From an uncultured Oscillospiraceae bacterium (lineage in GTDB: Bacteria; Bacillota; Clostridia; Oscillospirales; Oscillospiraceae), in the NCBI GenBank assembly GCA_900756715.1, contig CAAELC010000137.1, forward strand, positions 1 to 7,080: a stretch of DNA of 7,080 nt, read 5' to 3'. Made by a program: the position numbers and the translations under genes. Within the stretch, counting starts at the first letter, position 1; every line of letters starts with the position of its first letter. Shown here piece by piece: positions 1 through 5,225 of the stretch. Under the pieces are notes generated by a model. That model was given only the letters and a program-made list of their open reading frames with translations. It was not told the origin of the DNA and ran no database searches.

Positions 1-51
1 AGAAATGAGCAGAAACGGTCATCCCTTCCTGCGGCGAAGGGATGACCGTTT
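1..51 (-). terminator. Hairpin terminator downstream of the DeoR-family gene
   Basis: A perfect 16-base-pair inverted repeat has arms at 13-28 (AAACGGTCATCCCTTC) and 36-51, with a 7-base loop. It begins 15 bases past the stop codon of the regulator at 67-819. On the minus strand the stem ends in TTT and continues into a T-rich but interrupted stretch (CTGCTCATTTCT). This gives a likely intrinsic terminator with a weak U-tract. The outer A:T pairs make the hairpin nearly symmetric, so it could also stop a plus-strand transcript entering from the left. What lies left of the window is not visible. Confidence 0.75.
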
Positions 52-66
52 CCAGGGGTCGGAGGG

Positions 67-819
67 TTAGAAAATCAATTTGTTTCCCAGAACCTTCCGA
101 TAGAGGGGGTCGGACGGGCAGCGGTCCGTTACTACATAGTCAATTTCCTGAATGGAAAAAAGGTTATAGAAAAAGCGGCGGTCGAATTTACTGCTGTCGC
201 ACAGGAGAATGTGCTGGGCGGAATTGCGGAAAAAAGCCCGCTTCACCGCCACATTGTCGTCGCTCAACTCCATGGAGCCCTGCTCGGGGCTGAAGCCTGC
301 GCAGGAGAAAAAGAAGATGTCGGCATTCATTCCCTCGATGGCACGAAGGGCCACATTCCCCGTCAGCTCATCCCACGGCGAGCGCAGATACCCCCCACAG
401 GAAATGATGGAAACCCGGTCGCTGCTGCTCATGCTGGACAGAATCCCCACGCCGTTGGTTGCGATTTTCACGTCCGGATAGTCGGCCAGACGCTGGGCCA
501 GCATGCAGGAGGTGGAGCTGGAGTCGAAAAAATAGGAGGCCGACGGCTTGAGAAACCGGGTGGCCAGCTCCGCAATCCGGCGCTTTTCCGTCAGCTGCTG
601 AATCCGCCGCAGACTGGCTGGGGTATCAAAGGTGCTGCCGGCCGTAAGCACTGCGCCGCCGTGAATGCGCCTTAAAAAGCCCTGCGCTTCCAGCTCTGTC
701 AGATCCCTGCGGATGGTGCTGGGGCTTGCGTACAGCCGGGCAGACAGCTCCTGCACCGAAATGGAATTGTTCTTTTCAAGGCAGGAAAGAATCTGGGCGT
801 GGCGCTCGCTGCTGAACAT
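67..819 (-). CDS. DeoR-family transcriptional regulator
   Basis: A 250-residue repressor-type protein of the usual DeoR length. The N-terminus (about residues 1-57) is a winged helix-turn-helix: it opens MFSSERHAQIL, and the recognition region around 20-41 contains SPSTIRRDL, ending in RRIHGGAV. From about 75 onward it resembles the DeoR C-terminal sensor fold: DSSST at 99-103, TNG at 121-123, GG at 142-143, an FSCAGF..G segment at 171-181, KR at 193-194 and DSSKF at 208-212. Family members usually bind a phosphorylated sugar or related metabolite and repress a nearby catabolic operon. No sugar gene is visible here, so the target is unknown and may lie to the left or elsewhere. The ATG at 819 is preceded by AAAGGAGG (828-835) at 8 bases. 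It appears to be a single-gene unit with its own promoter and terminator; autoregulation is common in the family but not shown here. Confidence 0.93.
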   Translation of the reverse strand: MFSSERHAQILSCLEKNNSISVQELSARLYASPSTIRRDLTELEAQGFLRRIHGGAVLTAGSTFDTPASLRRIQQLTEKRRIAELATRFLKPSASYFFDSSSTSCMLAQRLADYPDVKIATNGVGILSSMSSSDRVSIISCGGYLRSPWDELTGNVALRAIEGMNADIFFFSCAGFSPEQGSMELSDDNVAVKRAFFRNSAQHILLCDSSKFDRRFFYNLFSIQEIDYVVTDRCPSDPLYRKVLGNKLIF

Positions 820-874
820 GAGAACGCCCTCCTTTGCTCAAAAATGACGGATCATGGAAGATTTGCGTAAGCTG

Positions 875-903
875 AAGCTATCATATTTCCGCGCGGTTGT
901 CAA
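875..903 (-). promoter_or_regulatory. Sigma-A-type promoter of the DeoR-family gene
   Basis: On the minus strand there is a perfect -35 TTGACA (898-903), a 17-base spacer and -10 TAGCTT (875-880). TGA immediately before the -10 gives an extended -10. Transcription should begin near 868, leaving a leader of about 50 bases. Nearby palindromes that could serve as operators are CCGCGCGG inside the spacer (889-896) and GGCAGG-G-CCTGCC just upstream of the -35 (910-922). Assigning either to autoregulation is speculation. Confidence 0.7.
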
Positions 904-929
904 CCCCGCGGCAGGGCCTGCCCGCAGAG

Positions 930-962
930 AAAAACCGTCCGCCCGAGGCCTCGGGCGGACGG
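930..962 (-). terminator. Rho-independent terminator of the 158-residue protein gene
   Basis: A perfect 28-base palindrome (935-962; arm CCGTCCGCCCGAGG) lies 16 bases past the stop codon of the gene at 979-1455. On the minus strand it is followed directly by five T residues (complement of 930-934) and then CTC. A very stable G/C hairpin plus U-run is a textbook intrinsic terminator. On the plus strand no T-run follows it, so it works only for minus-strand transcripts. It separates this gene from the DeoR promoter about 27 bases further on. Confidence 0.92.
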
Positions 963-978
963 TGCGGGGATAGATTTG

Positions 979-1455
979 TCAGTTGTTATCGGTGCGGTGC
1001 TTCCACTCCAGCTCCTGCTCCAGATCGTATTTCAGCTTTTTATTTTCTTCAACCAGTTCGTCATAATGGCGGGTCTGGACATAGTATTTGGCAAAGCTGA
1101 AGGTGGCTTCGGCAAACTCCTCCTCGGTATACTCCGGCAGTAGGGAGCCACCCTTGCGGCGAAGACCCTGCACATTGATGACCACCAGACGGCGATGCTG
1201 CTCGGACAGCTGGAAAATTTTCAGCCCATCGGGAATATCCAGATCCAGATCATAGGTTTCGTTGACGATTTCCAGCAAACGGCGCTGCTCCGGCTTGGCA
1301 GAGACGATAACGCCGTACTGGGCGAACAGCTTTTTCAGGTAATCCACGGAAACTTCTTCTCGGGTGATGGTGCCCTTGCCGATACCGGTGAGCATGGTGT
1401 TGGACAGATTCAGGCTGACATAGACCTCGTTGCCGGTCTGGGGATAAGCAGACAT
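979..1455 (-). CDS. Uncharacterised 158-residue protein with C-terminal coiled coil
   Basis: I do not recognise this family. The chosen ATG (1453-1455) has a strong ribosome site, AAGGAGGAAC (1461-1470), 5 bases before the codon. The reading frame stays open to 1572, but that extension would run through the promoter and leader and has no better ribosome site. The product begins MSAYPQTGNEVYVSLNLSN and is soluble, with no signal peptide or membrane segment. Residues 32-50 (REEVSVDYLKKLFAQYGVI) look helical. Residues 55-100 mix an acidic stretch (DLDLDIPDGL) with a beta-like RRLVVINVQGLRRK. The C-terminus from about 110 is highly charged and helical, with a likely short coiled coil at 131-152 (YDELVEENKKLKYDLEQELE). 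There are no cysteines, so no metal cluster is expected. It appears monocistronic, with its own promoter and terminator. Codon use resembles the neighbours, with no sign of recent transfer. Its function is unknown. Confidence 0.85.
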   Translation of the reverse strand: MSAYPQTGNEVYVSLNLSNTMLTGIGKGTITREEVSVDYLKKLFAQYGVIVSAKPEQRRLLEIVNETYDLDLDIPDGLKIFQLSEQHRRLVVINVQGLRRKGGSLLPEYTEEEFAEATFSFAKYYVQTRHYDELVEENKKLKYDLEQELEWKHRTDNN

Positions 1456-1469
1456 AACAGGTTCCTCCT

Positions 1470-1511
1470 TGCAGATATGCATTGTTCCGGGCCGCCGGGC
1501 GGCTCTTTTTT
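1470..1511 (-). other. Structured 5' leader of the 158-residue protein gene
   Basis: Between the predicted transcript start (near 1516) and the ribosome site there are two inverted repeats. One is a G/C hairpin, GCCGCC-C-GGCGGC (complement of 1491-1503), preceded in the transcript by an A6 run (1506-1511). The other is TGCA-TATC-TGCA (1470-1481), touching the Shine-Dalgarno sequence. Read on the plus strand, the G/C hairpin followed by TCTTTTTT looks like an intrinsic terminator, yet there is no plus-strand gene to its left. A leader that modulates translation, or a terminator for an antisense transcript, are both possible; neither is shown. Confidence 0.4.
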
Positions 1512-1522
1512 GTTCTGCTGTC

Positions 1523-1551
1523 AGCATAACACAGGGAGAAAAGAAAAGCAA
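1523..1551 (-). promoter_or_regulatory. Promoter of the 158-residue protein gene
   Basis: On the minus strand there is -35 TTGCTT (1546-1551), a 17-base spacer and -10 TATGCT (1523-1528). TGT directly before the -10 makes it an extended -10 promoter. The predicted start near 1516 leaves a leader of about 60 bases. The -35 is a poor match (3 of 6), so an activator, or the TG element alone, may be needed. A perfect palindrome sits 4 bases upstream of the -35 (1556-1574). Confidence 0.6.
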
Positions 1552-1555
1552 GAAG

Positions 1556-1635
1556 AAATGTACTAAGTACATTTAAAATGTTGGAAACAATAAAGTTTTT
1601 AAAAGAAATTGTGCATAAATACAAACCAAATGTAC
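1556..1635. repeat. Palindrome and repeated half-site AAATGTAC (candidate operator)
   Basis: A perfect inverted repeat has arms AAATGTAC (1556-1563) and GTACATTT (1567-1574) around TAA. A further direct copy of AAATGTAC lies at 1628-1635. The palindrome is 4 bases upstream of the -35 of the 158-residue protein gene, where an activator or repressor might bind. A competing reading is that, in a transcript running off the end of the four-gene operon (stop at 1663), it forms a weak A/U hairpin followed by a pyrimidine-rich tail and acts as a leaky terminator. No other terminator is visible between 1662 and 1456. Confidence 0.5.
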
Positions 1636-1662
1636 CATACAACTGAAACAGGTGCAACAATC

Positions 1663-2532
1663 TCATACCCCTGTCAGGTCAAAGGCGGGAGTGTATTCCT
1701 CCCGGGCGGAGGTACGCTCCTGCGTAAAGCCGCCGGTGATGCCGCAGTTTTCCATATACTGCACCGCAGAGCGGTATTCCGCCGCCGTGACATGGCGGGC
1801 CAGCGGGCCCTGTGCACCGGGCTGGGGGGTATACTGGCTCATCAGGGAGAACAGCACCTGCCCCGGCTGGAAGGTCTGTGACACCCAGTCGATGACCCGG
1901 CGGGTGTTTTCCAGCTGCCCCGGCAGCACCAGATGGCGGATCAGAACGCCGCGGGTCAGCAGGCCGTTTTCAATGACGCATGGGCCGCTCTGGCGGTACA
2001 TTTCCTCTATGGCGGCGGCGGCGACCCGGAAATAGTCCGGGGCGTTTGAGAAGCGGCGGGCTGGCTCCTCCATGGCGTATTTCAGGTCCGGCAGCCAGAC
2101 CTGTACCTTCCCCTGCAGCAGACGCAGCGTTTCCACGCATTCATAGCCGCCGCAGTTGTACACCACCGGTACGGGAAGCGGCTCCTCCAGCGCCGGAAGC
2201 AGAAAGGGAACGAAGTGAGCAGCGGTAATCAGGTCGATATTATGGGCACCCTGCGCAATCAGCTCCCGAAAGATCTCCCGCAAGCGGCGGGGCGTTACCG
2301 CCTGCCCCACCCCCTCGGCGGAAATCTGATGGTTCTGGCAGTAGACGCAGCCCAAGCTGCAGCCAGAGAAGAACACCGCGCCGCTGCCCCGGGTGCCGGA
2401 GAGCACCGGCTCCTCCCAGAAATGCAGGCCCGCCCGGGCCAGCACCGGCGCGGCAGGCATCCGGCAAAAGCCGCCGCCTGCGTCTGCGGTGCGCACCGCG
2501 CCGCAGCGGCGGGGACAGATGCTGCACCTCAT
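1663..2532 (-). CDS. PflX-like radical SAM protein (pyruvate-formate-lyase-activase related)
   Basis: A 289-residue member of the radical SAM group usually annotated as PflX or 'pyruvate formate lyase activating enzyme-like'. The radical SAM signature is C58-x3-C62-x2-C65 (SGCSLGCVYCQN), which would bind a 4Fe-4S cluster that cleaves S-adenosylmethionine. An N-terminal cysteine set (C3, C6, C10, C23; MRCSICPRRC) is typical of this group and may bind a second metal or cluster. A VVYNCGGYE segment further in matches the conserved region near the SAM site. The substrate of the family is not firmly established, and no pyruvate formate-lyase or other glycyl-radical enzyme is visible here, so the name should not be read as its function. 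It is the last gene of the operon: its ATG overlaps the tdk stop codon (ATGA, 2529-2532), implying translational coupling. It is of normal length and shows no defects. Confidence 0.9.
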   Translation of the reverse strand: MRCSICPRRCGAVRTADAGGGFCRMPAAPVLARAGLHFWEEPVLSGTRGSGAVFFSGCSLGCVYCQNHQISAEGVGQAVTPRRLREIFRELIAQGAHNIDLITAAHFVPFLLPALEEPLPVPVVYNCGGYECVETLRLLQGKVQVWLPDLKYAMEEPARRFSNAPDYFRVAAAAIEEMYRQSGPCVIENGLLTRGVLIRHLVLPGQLENTRRVIDWVSQTFQPGQVLFSLMSQYTPQPGAQGPLARHVTAAEYRSAVQYMENCGITGGFTQERTSAREEYTPAFDLTGV

Positions 2533-3116
2533 CCCTTTTTTCCCCCAAAGTCCGGGCCAAGGTCACCGGCCATCCAGTGGCGGCGGCACAGGCCGATGTA
2601 TTTGTCATTGGCGCCCAGCACCACCTGCGCCCCCTCCTTCACCACATGGCCGTGCTCGTCGAAGCGGGCGTTGAAGGCGGCCTTTTTGCCGCACCAGCAA
2701 ATGGTCTTGACCTCCTCCAGCTTGTCTGCCAGCACCAGCAGGTGATAGCTGCCGGGAAACAGCTCTCCCCGGAAATCCGCCCGCAGACCGTAGCACATGA
2801 CGGGAATGCCGCAGTCGTCCACCAGATGCACCAGATAATACACCTCGTCCCGGGTTAAAAACTGAGCCTCGTCCACGATGATACAGGCGTACTGCATCAG
2901 AGCCTCGTCCCCCATAGCCTGCATTTCGTGAAAATAAACGCAGGGGTGCTCCAGACCGATGCGGGAGCGCACCATGTGGTCGCCGTCCCGGGTGTCTATC
3001 TGAGGCTTGACCAGAAGGGTTGCCTGCCCGCGCTCCTCATAGTTGAAGCGGGCCATCAAAGCGTTGGCGGATTTGCTGGAGCCCATAGCCCCGTATTTGA
3101 AGTAAAGCTGTGCCAT
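2529..3116 (-). CDS. tdk: Thymidine kinase (type II, TK1-like)
   Basis: A 195-residue enzyme that phosphorylates thymidine to dTMP with ATP in the cytoplasm, for pyrimidine salvage. Visible elements are the P-loop GAMGSSKS (9-16), the Walker B and catalytic base region VDEAQFL (81-87, with E83 the likely catalytic glutamate), LRADFRGELFPGS (111-123), and a zinc site from C140, C142 (ICWCGKK) and C177, H180 (CRRH). The length is typical. The ATG at 3116 was chosen over one at 3134 because the ribosome site GGGAGGAG (about 3124-3131) lies between them, correctly spaced for 3116, and because 3116 begins at the family's conserved N-terminus (MAQLYFKYGAMGSSKS). Its ATG overlaps the mutY stop as TGATG, and its own stop overlaps the next start as ATGA, so it is embedded in the operon. 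All key residues are present. Confidence 0.96.
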   Translation of the reverse strand: MAQLYFKYGAMGSSKSANALMARFNYEERGQATLLVKPQIDTRDGDHMVRSRIGLEHPCVYFHEMQAMGDEALMQYACIIVDEAQFLTRDEVYYLVHLVDDCGIPVMCYGLRADFRGELFPGSYHLLVLADKLEEVKTICWCGKKAAFNARFDEHGHVVKEGAQVVLGANDKYIGLCRRHWMAGDLGPDFGGKKG

Positions 3117-4186
3117 CAGTGATTCTCCTCCCATTGTGTAAGCAGGGCCGTGGCCTTTTCAAAGGCCGAGGGCACCGCGCGCTGCTGCCGCTGCTGACGG
3201 CTGCACCAGATCCAATCCTCCGGCCCCGTGCCGGATACCACAACCATATAGCCCTGCATTTGCCAGAGCACATGGGTAAATATATGCCGGGCCTGCCAGC
3301 CCTGCTGCCAGCGCCGGACCGTCAGCCCCCAGCGCTCCAGCTGGCGGGCGGCCTGCTGCTCGTCCAGAAGACCGTCCACATGGGGGTATTCCCACAGACC
3401 GGCCAGCAGGCCCTGCGCCGGCCGGCGGCGCAGAGCGGCCCGGCCATCCTCCTGAAGAAGGAGAAAGACGGTCTTTTCCTCCCGCCGCTTTTCCTTTTTC
3501 GGCGCGCGTACCGGAAGCGCCTGCTGGCGTTCCTCCCGCAGGGCGGAGCAGAAGGATGCGGCGGGGCAGCCATCGCACAGGGGGACGCCTCCCGGCAGAC
3601 ACACCATGGCCCCCAGATCCATCAGGGCCTGATTGTAGGCTCCGGGCCGGGTGCGGCTCATGGCGCTTTCCATCCACGCGCGGAAAAGGCGGCGGTTTCG
3701 GGTGTCCAGAATGTCCAGATTGCTGCCGGTAATACGGGCAGCCACCCGCAGAACATTGCCGTCTACCGCCGGGACAGGCTGGCCGAAGGCAATGGACAGA
3801 ATGGCTCCGGCGGTATAATCCCCGATTCCCGGCAGGGCGGTAAGGGCCTGATAGGTGTCGGGAAAACGGCCGCCGCACTCCGAGACGATGATCCGGGCGG
3901 CTTTTTGCAGATTGCGGGCGCGGCTGTAGTAGCCCAGTCCCTCCCACAGCTTCATAAGCTGCTGCTCGTCCCCGGAGGCCAGTGCCTCCACTGTGGGGAA
4001 GGCCGCCATAAACCGGGCAAAATAGGGCAGCACCGCGGCCACCCGGGTCTGCTGCAGCATAATTTCCGATACCCAGGTGCGGTAGGGGGAAACCTCCTCC
4101 CGCCAGGGCAGGGTGCGGCGGTTTTCGTCATACCAGCGAAGAAGCGGGCTCTCCAGTTTTTTCAGTTGTATGATCTGATTTTCCAT
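3116..4186 (-). CDS. mutY: A/G-specific adenine glycosylase MutY
   Basis: A 356-residue base-excision-repair enzyme that removes adenine mispaired with 8-oxoguanine or guanine, preventing G:C to T:A changes. The N-terminal HhH-GPD domain shows SEIMLQQTRV with the catalytic glutamate E41, the helix-hairpin-helix LPGIGDYTAGAI (118-129, with Y124 in the active-site tyrosine position), and D142 in AVDGNVLR. The 4Fe-4S ligands are C196, C204, C207 and C213. Their spacing is Cx7Cx2Cx5C, one residue longer in the first gap than the Cx6C of the E. coli enzyme. From about 235 a NUDIX-like 8-oxoG-recognition domain follows (VFLLLQEDGRAALRRR, LAGLWEYPHV), with an FTH motif at 303-305. Length is normal. 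The start lies 6 bases after the upstream radical SAM stop and has no clear Shine-Dalgarno sequence, suggesting translation depends on coupling. Confidence 0.96.
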   Translation of the reverse strand: MENQIIQLKKLESPLLRWYDENRRTLPWREEVSPYRTWVSEIMLQQTRVAAVLPYFARFMAAFPTVEALASGDEQQLMKLWEGLGYYSRARNLQKAARIIVSECGGRFPDTYQALTALPGIGDYTAGAILSIAFGQPVPAVDGNVLRVAARITGSNLDILDTRNRRLFRAWMESAMSRTRPGAYNQALMDLGAMVCLPGGVPLCDGCPAASFCSALREERQQALPVRAPKKEKRREEKTVFLLLQEDGRAALRRRPAQGLLAGLWEYPHVDGLLDEQQAARQLERWGLTVRRWQQGWQARHIFTHVLWQMQGYMVVVSGTGPEDWIWCSRQQRQQRAVPSAFEKATALLTQWEENH

Positions 4187-4192
4187 AGTGTT

Positions 4193-5047
4193 CTATTGCT
4201 TTCGAAAACGGGCTGCATATCCGCAGCGGCGGCAAAGCTCCTCTGACGGGGTGCGGGCGGCAAAGCCGGCGGCCATGGCCGCAGCCCGGGGGGAGACAGT
4301 GATTTCCTCCAGCGTCTGGTGGAAAAGATTGCCCAGTGGAATATTCCCCTCGCAATCCAGACAGCAGGGGACTACCGTGCCGTCGCATAAAACTGCCAGC
4401 TGGTGCATGAAGCCGTGGCAATACTCGGCCCCGCTGGCAGGAGCGTTCAGGTCGGGCCAGTCAAACTTTTCGGCCTGCTCCAGAAACAGATTGGGCAGCA
4501 GCGTCCGGTTGCCCCGGCGGTCGCGAGAGAGGGAGTCCACATCCCGGCCGATTTTTTCGGAGAGAAACGCCAGCACCTCGTCATTGCGGGCGTTCAGCCC
4601 GCCCTCATTCCACAGGCGCAGGGCGCACAGTACGCCCCCTTGGGACAGGGGCAGGCAGGTCTGCCACACCCCCTCCAGATAAGACACCAACTCCCCGGCG
4701 GAAGAACTGCCCTCAAAGCTGTGGAGAGAGACGCTGACCTTGTGCAGCGCGGGGGCGGCCAGAAGAGTGGGAAGCGCCTGGGGCAGCAAGGTGCCATTGG
4801 TCACAAGGCACACACGAAAGCCCAGCTCCCCGGCGACGCGCAGAAGCTGCGGCAGCTGCGGATGCAGCAGAGGCTCGCCCAGCACATGGAAATAGAGATA
4901 CCGGGTGTGACCCTGCAAACGCCGGGCAAGAAAGGCGAACTCCTCTGCCGTCATGGTGCGCGGCGGGCGGCGGGTGCCGTGGCAGAAGGCACAGGACAGA
5001 TTGCAGCGATTGGTAATTTCTACATAAATGCGGCTGCGCACAGACAT
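4193..5047 (-). CDS. Radical SAM/SPASM-type Fe-S protein, substrate unknown
   Basis: A 284-residue protein with the radical SAM motif C15-x3-C19-x2-C22 (NRCNLSCAFC), a GEP segment at 57-59 in the SAM-binding region, and LVTNGTLL at 81-88. The C-terminal part (about 205-276) has a SPASM-like cysteine group: C210, C221, C228, C229, C232, C272 and C275, with LCDGTVVPCC, and GNLFHQTLEEI between them. This would hold one or more auxiliary Fe-S clusters. Such proteins often modify peptides or act as maturases, but no precursor peptide was found nearby and the substrate is not known. The frame is open to 5182. The ATG at 5047 was chosen because it follows GGAGGGGAGGGG directly and a promoter ends just upstream; the longer form would start inside the brnQ terminator. 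It is the first gene of the four-gene operon, 6 bases before mutY. Confidence 0.88.
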   Translation of the reverse strand: MSVRSRIYVEITNRCNLSCAFCHGTRRPPRTMTAEEFAFLARRLQGHTRYLYFHVLGEPLLHPQLPQLLRVAGELGFRVCLVTNGTLLPQALPTLLAAPALHKVSVSLHSFEGSSSAGELVSYLEGVWQTCLPLSQGGVLCALRLWNEGGLNARNDEVLAFLSEKIGRDVDSLSRDRRGNRTLLPNLFLEQAEKFDWPDLNAPASGAEYCHGFMHQLAVLCDGTVVPCCLDCEGNIPLGNLFHQTLEEITVSPRAAAMAAGFAARTPSEELCRRCGYAARFRKQ

Positions 5048-5078
5048 CCCCTCCCCTCCGGCTGCGCGAATTTCCTCT

Positions 5079-5107
5079 ATTGTAGCACAGATGGCGGCAT
5101 TTGAAAA
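5079..5107 (-). promoter_or_regulatory. Promoter of the radical SAM-mutY-tdk-pflX-like operon
   Basis: On the minus strand there is -35 TTTTCA (5102-5107, 4 of 6), a 17-base spacer and -10 TACAAT (5079-5084, 5 of 6) preceded by TGC (extended -10). The predicted start near 5072 gives a leader of about 25 bases ending in a polypurine ribosome site. The -35 hexamer lies inside the T-rich tail of the brnQ terminator, so the end of one transcript and the start of the next share sequence. Confidence 0.7.
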
Positions 5108-5151
5108 GAAAAAGAGGCGAGCAGGCAACCCTTGCGGGGCCTGCTCGCCTC
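5104..5151 (-). terminator. Rho-independent terminator of brnQ
   Basis: A 13-base-pair stem has arms GAGGCGAGCAGGC (5114-5126) and GCCTGCTCGCCTC (5139-5151), with a 12-base loop. On the minus strand it is followed by TTTTTCTTTTC, a classic U-tract. It lies 74 bases past the brnQ stop codon and should isolate brnQ from the four-gene operon that starts directly after it. Confidence 0.92.
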
Positions 5152-5193
5152 CCCACGCGCCAGAGGGCGGCGCGCGGAGCAAACCAGAGACAA

Positions 5194-5216
5194 GTATCAG
5201 AGTGAGTGCCTGATAC
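5194..5216 (-). other. Small inverted repeat in the brnQ 3' untranslated region
   Basis: A 7-base inverted repeat (GTATCAG at 5194-5200, CTGATAC at 5210-5216) with a 9-base loop begins 9 bases after the brnQ stop codon. No T-run follows, so it is not a terminator by itself. It may be a transcript-end structure or a chance repeat. The rest of 5152-5225 shows nothing else recognisable. Confidence 0.3.
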
Positions 5217-5225
5217 GAAACGGAA

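Noticed and set aside
42..293. Small plus-strand open frames over the DeoR gene and its terminator
   Set aside because: They begin inside the terminator hairpin, have no ribosome site, and run antisense to a well-supported regulator gene.
1456..1572. N-terminal extension of the 158-residue protein to 1572
   Set aside because: It would read through the promoter and hairpin leader. The strong AAGGAGG site is placed for 1455.
3117..3134. Thymidine kinase start at 3134
   Set aside because: The ribosome site GGGAGGAG lies between this codon and 3116, so it serves the start at 3116; the family's conserved N-terminus also begins there.
3110..4246. Plus-strand open frame (378 codons) opposite mutY
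   Set aside because: It lies antisense to a gene with all MutY catalytic and Fe-S residues. The translation shows no known motif and is composition-driven.
5048..5182. N-terminal extension of the SPASM-type protein to an ATG at 5182
   Set aside because: The extension would cross the promoter and begin upstream of the brnQ terminator hairpin. The strong polypurine ribosome site and the conserved start of the domain both point to 5047.
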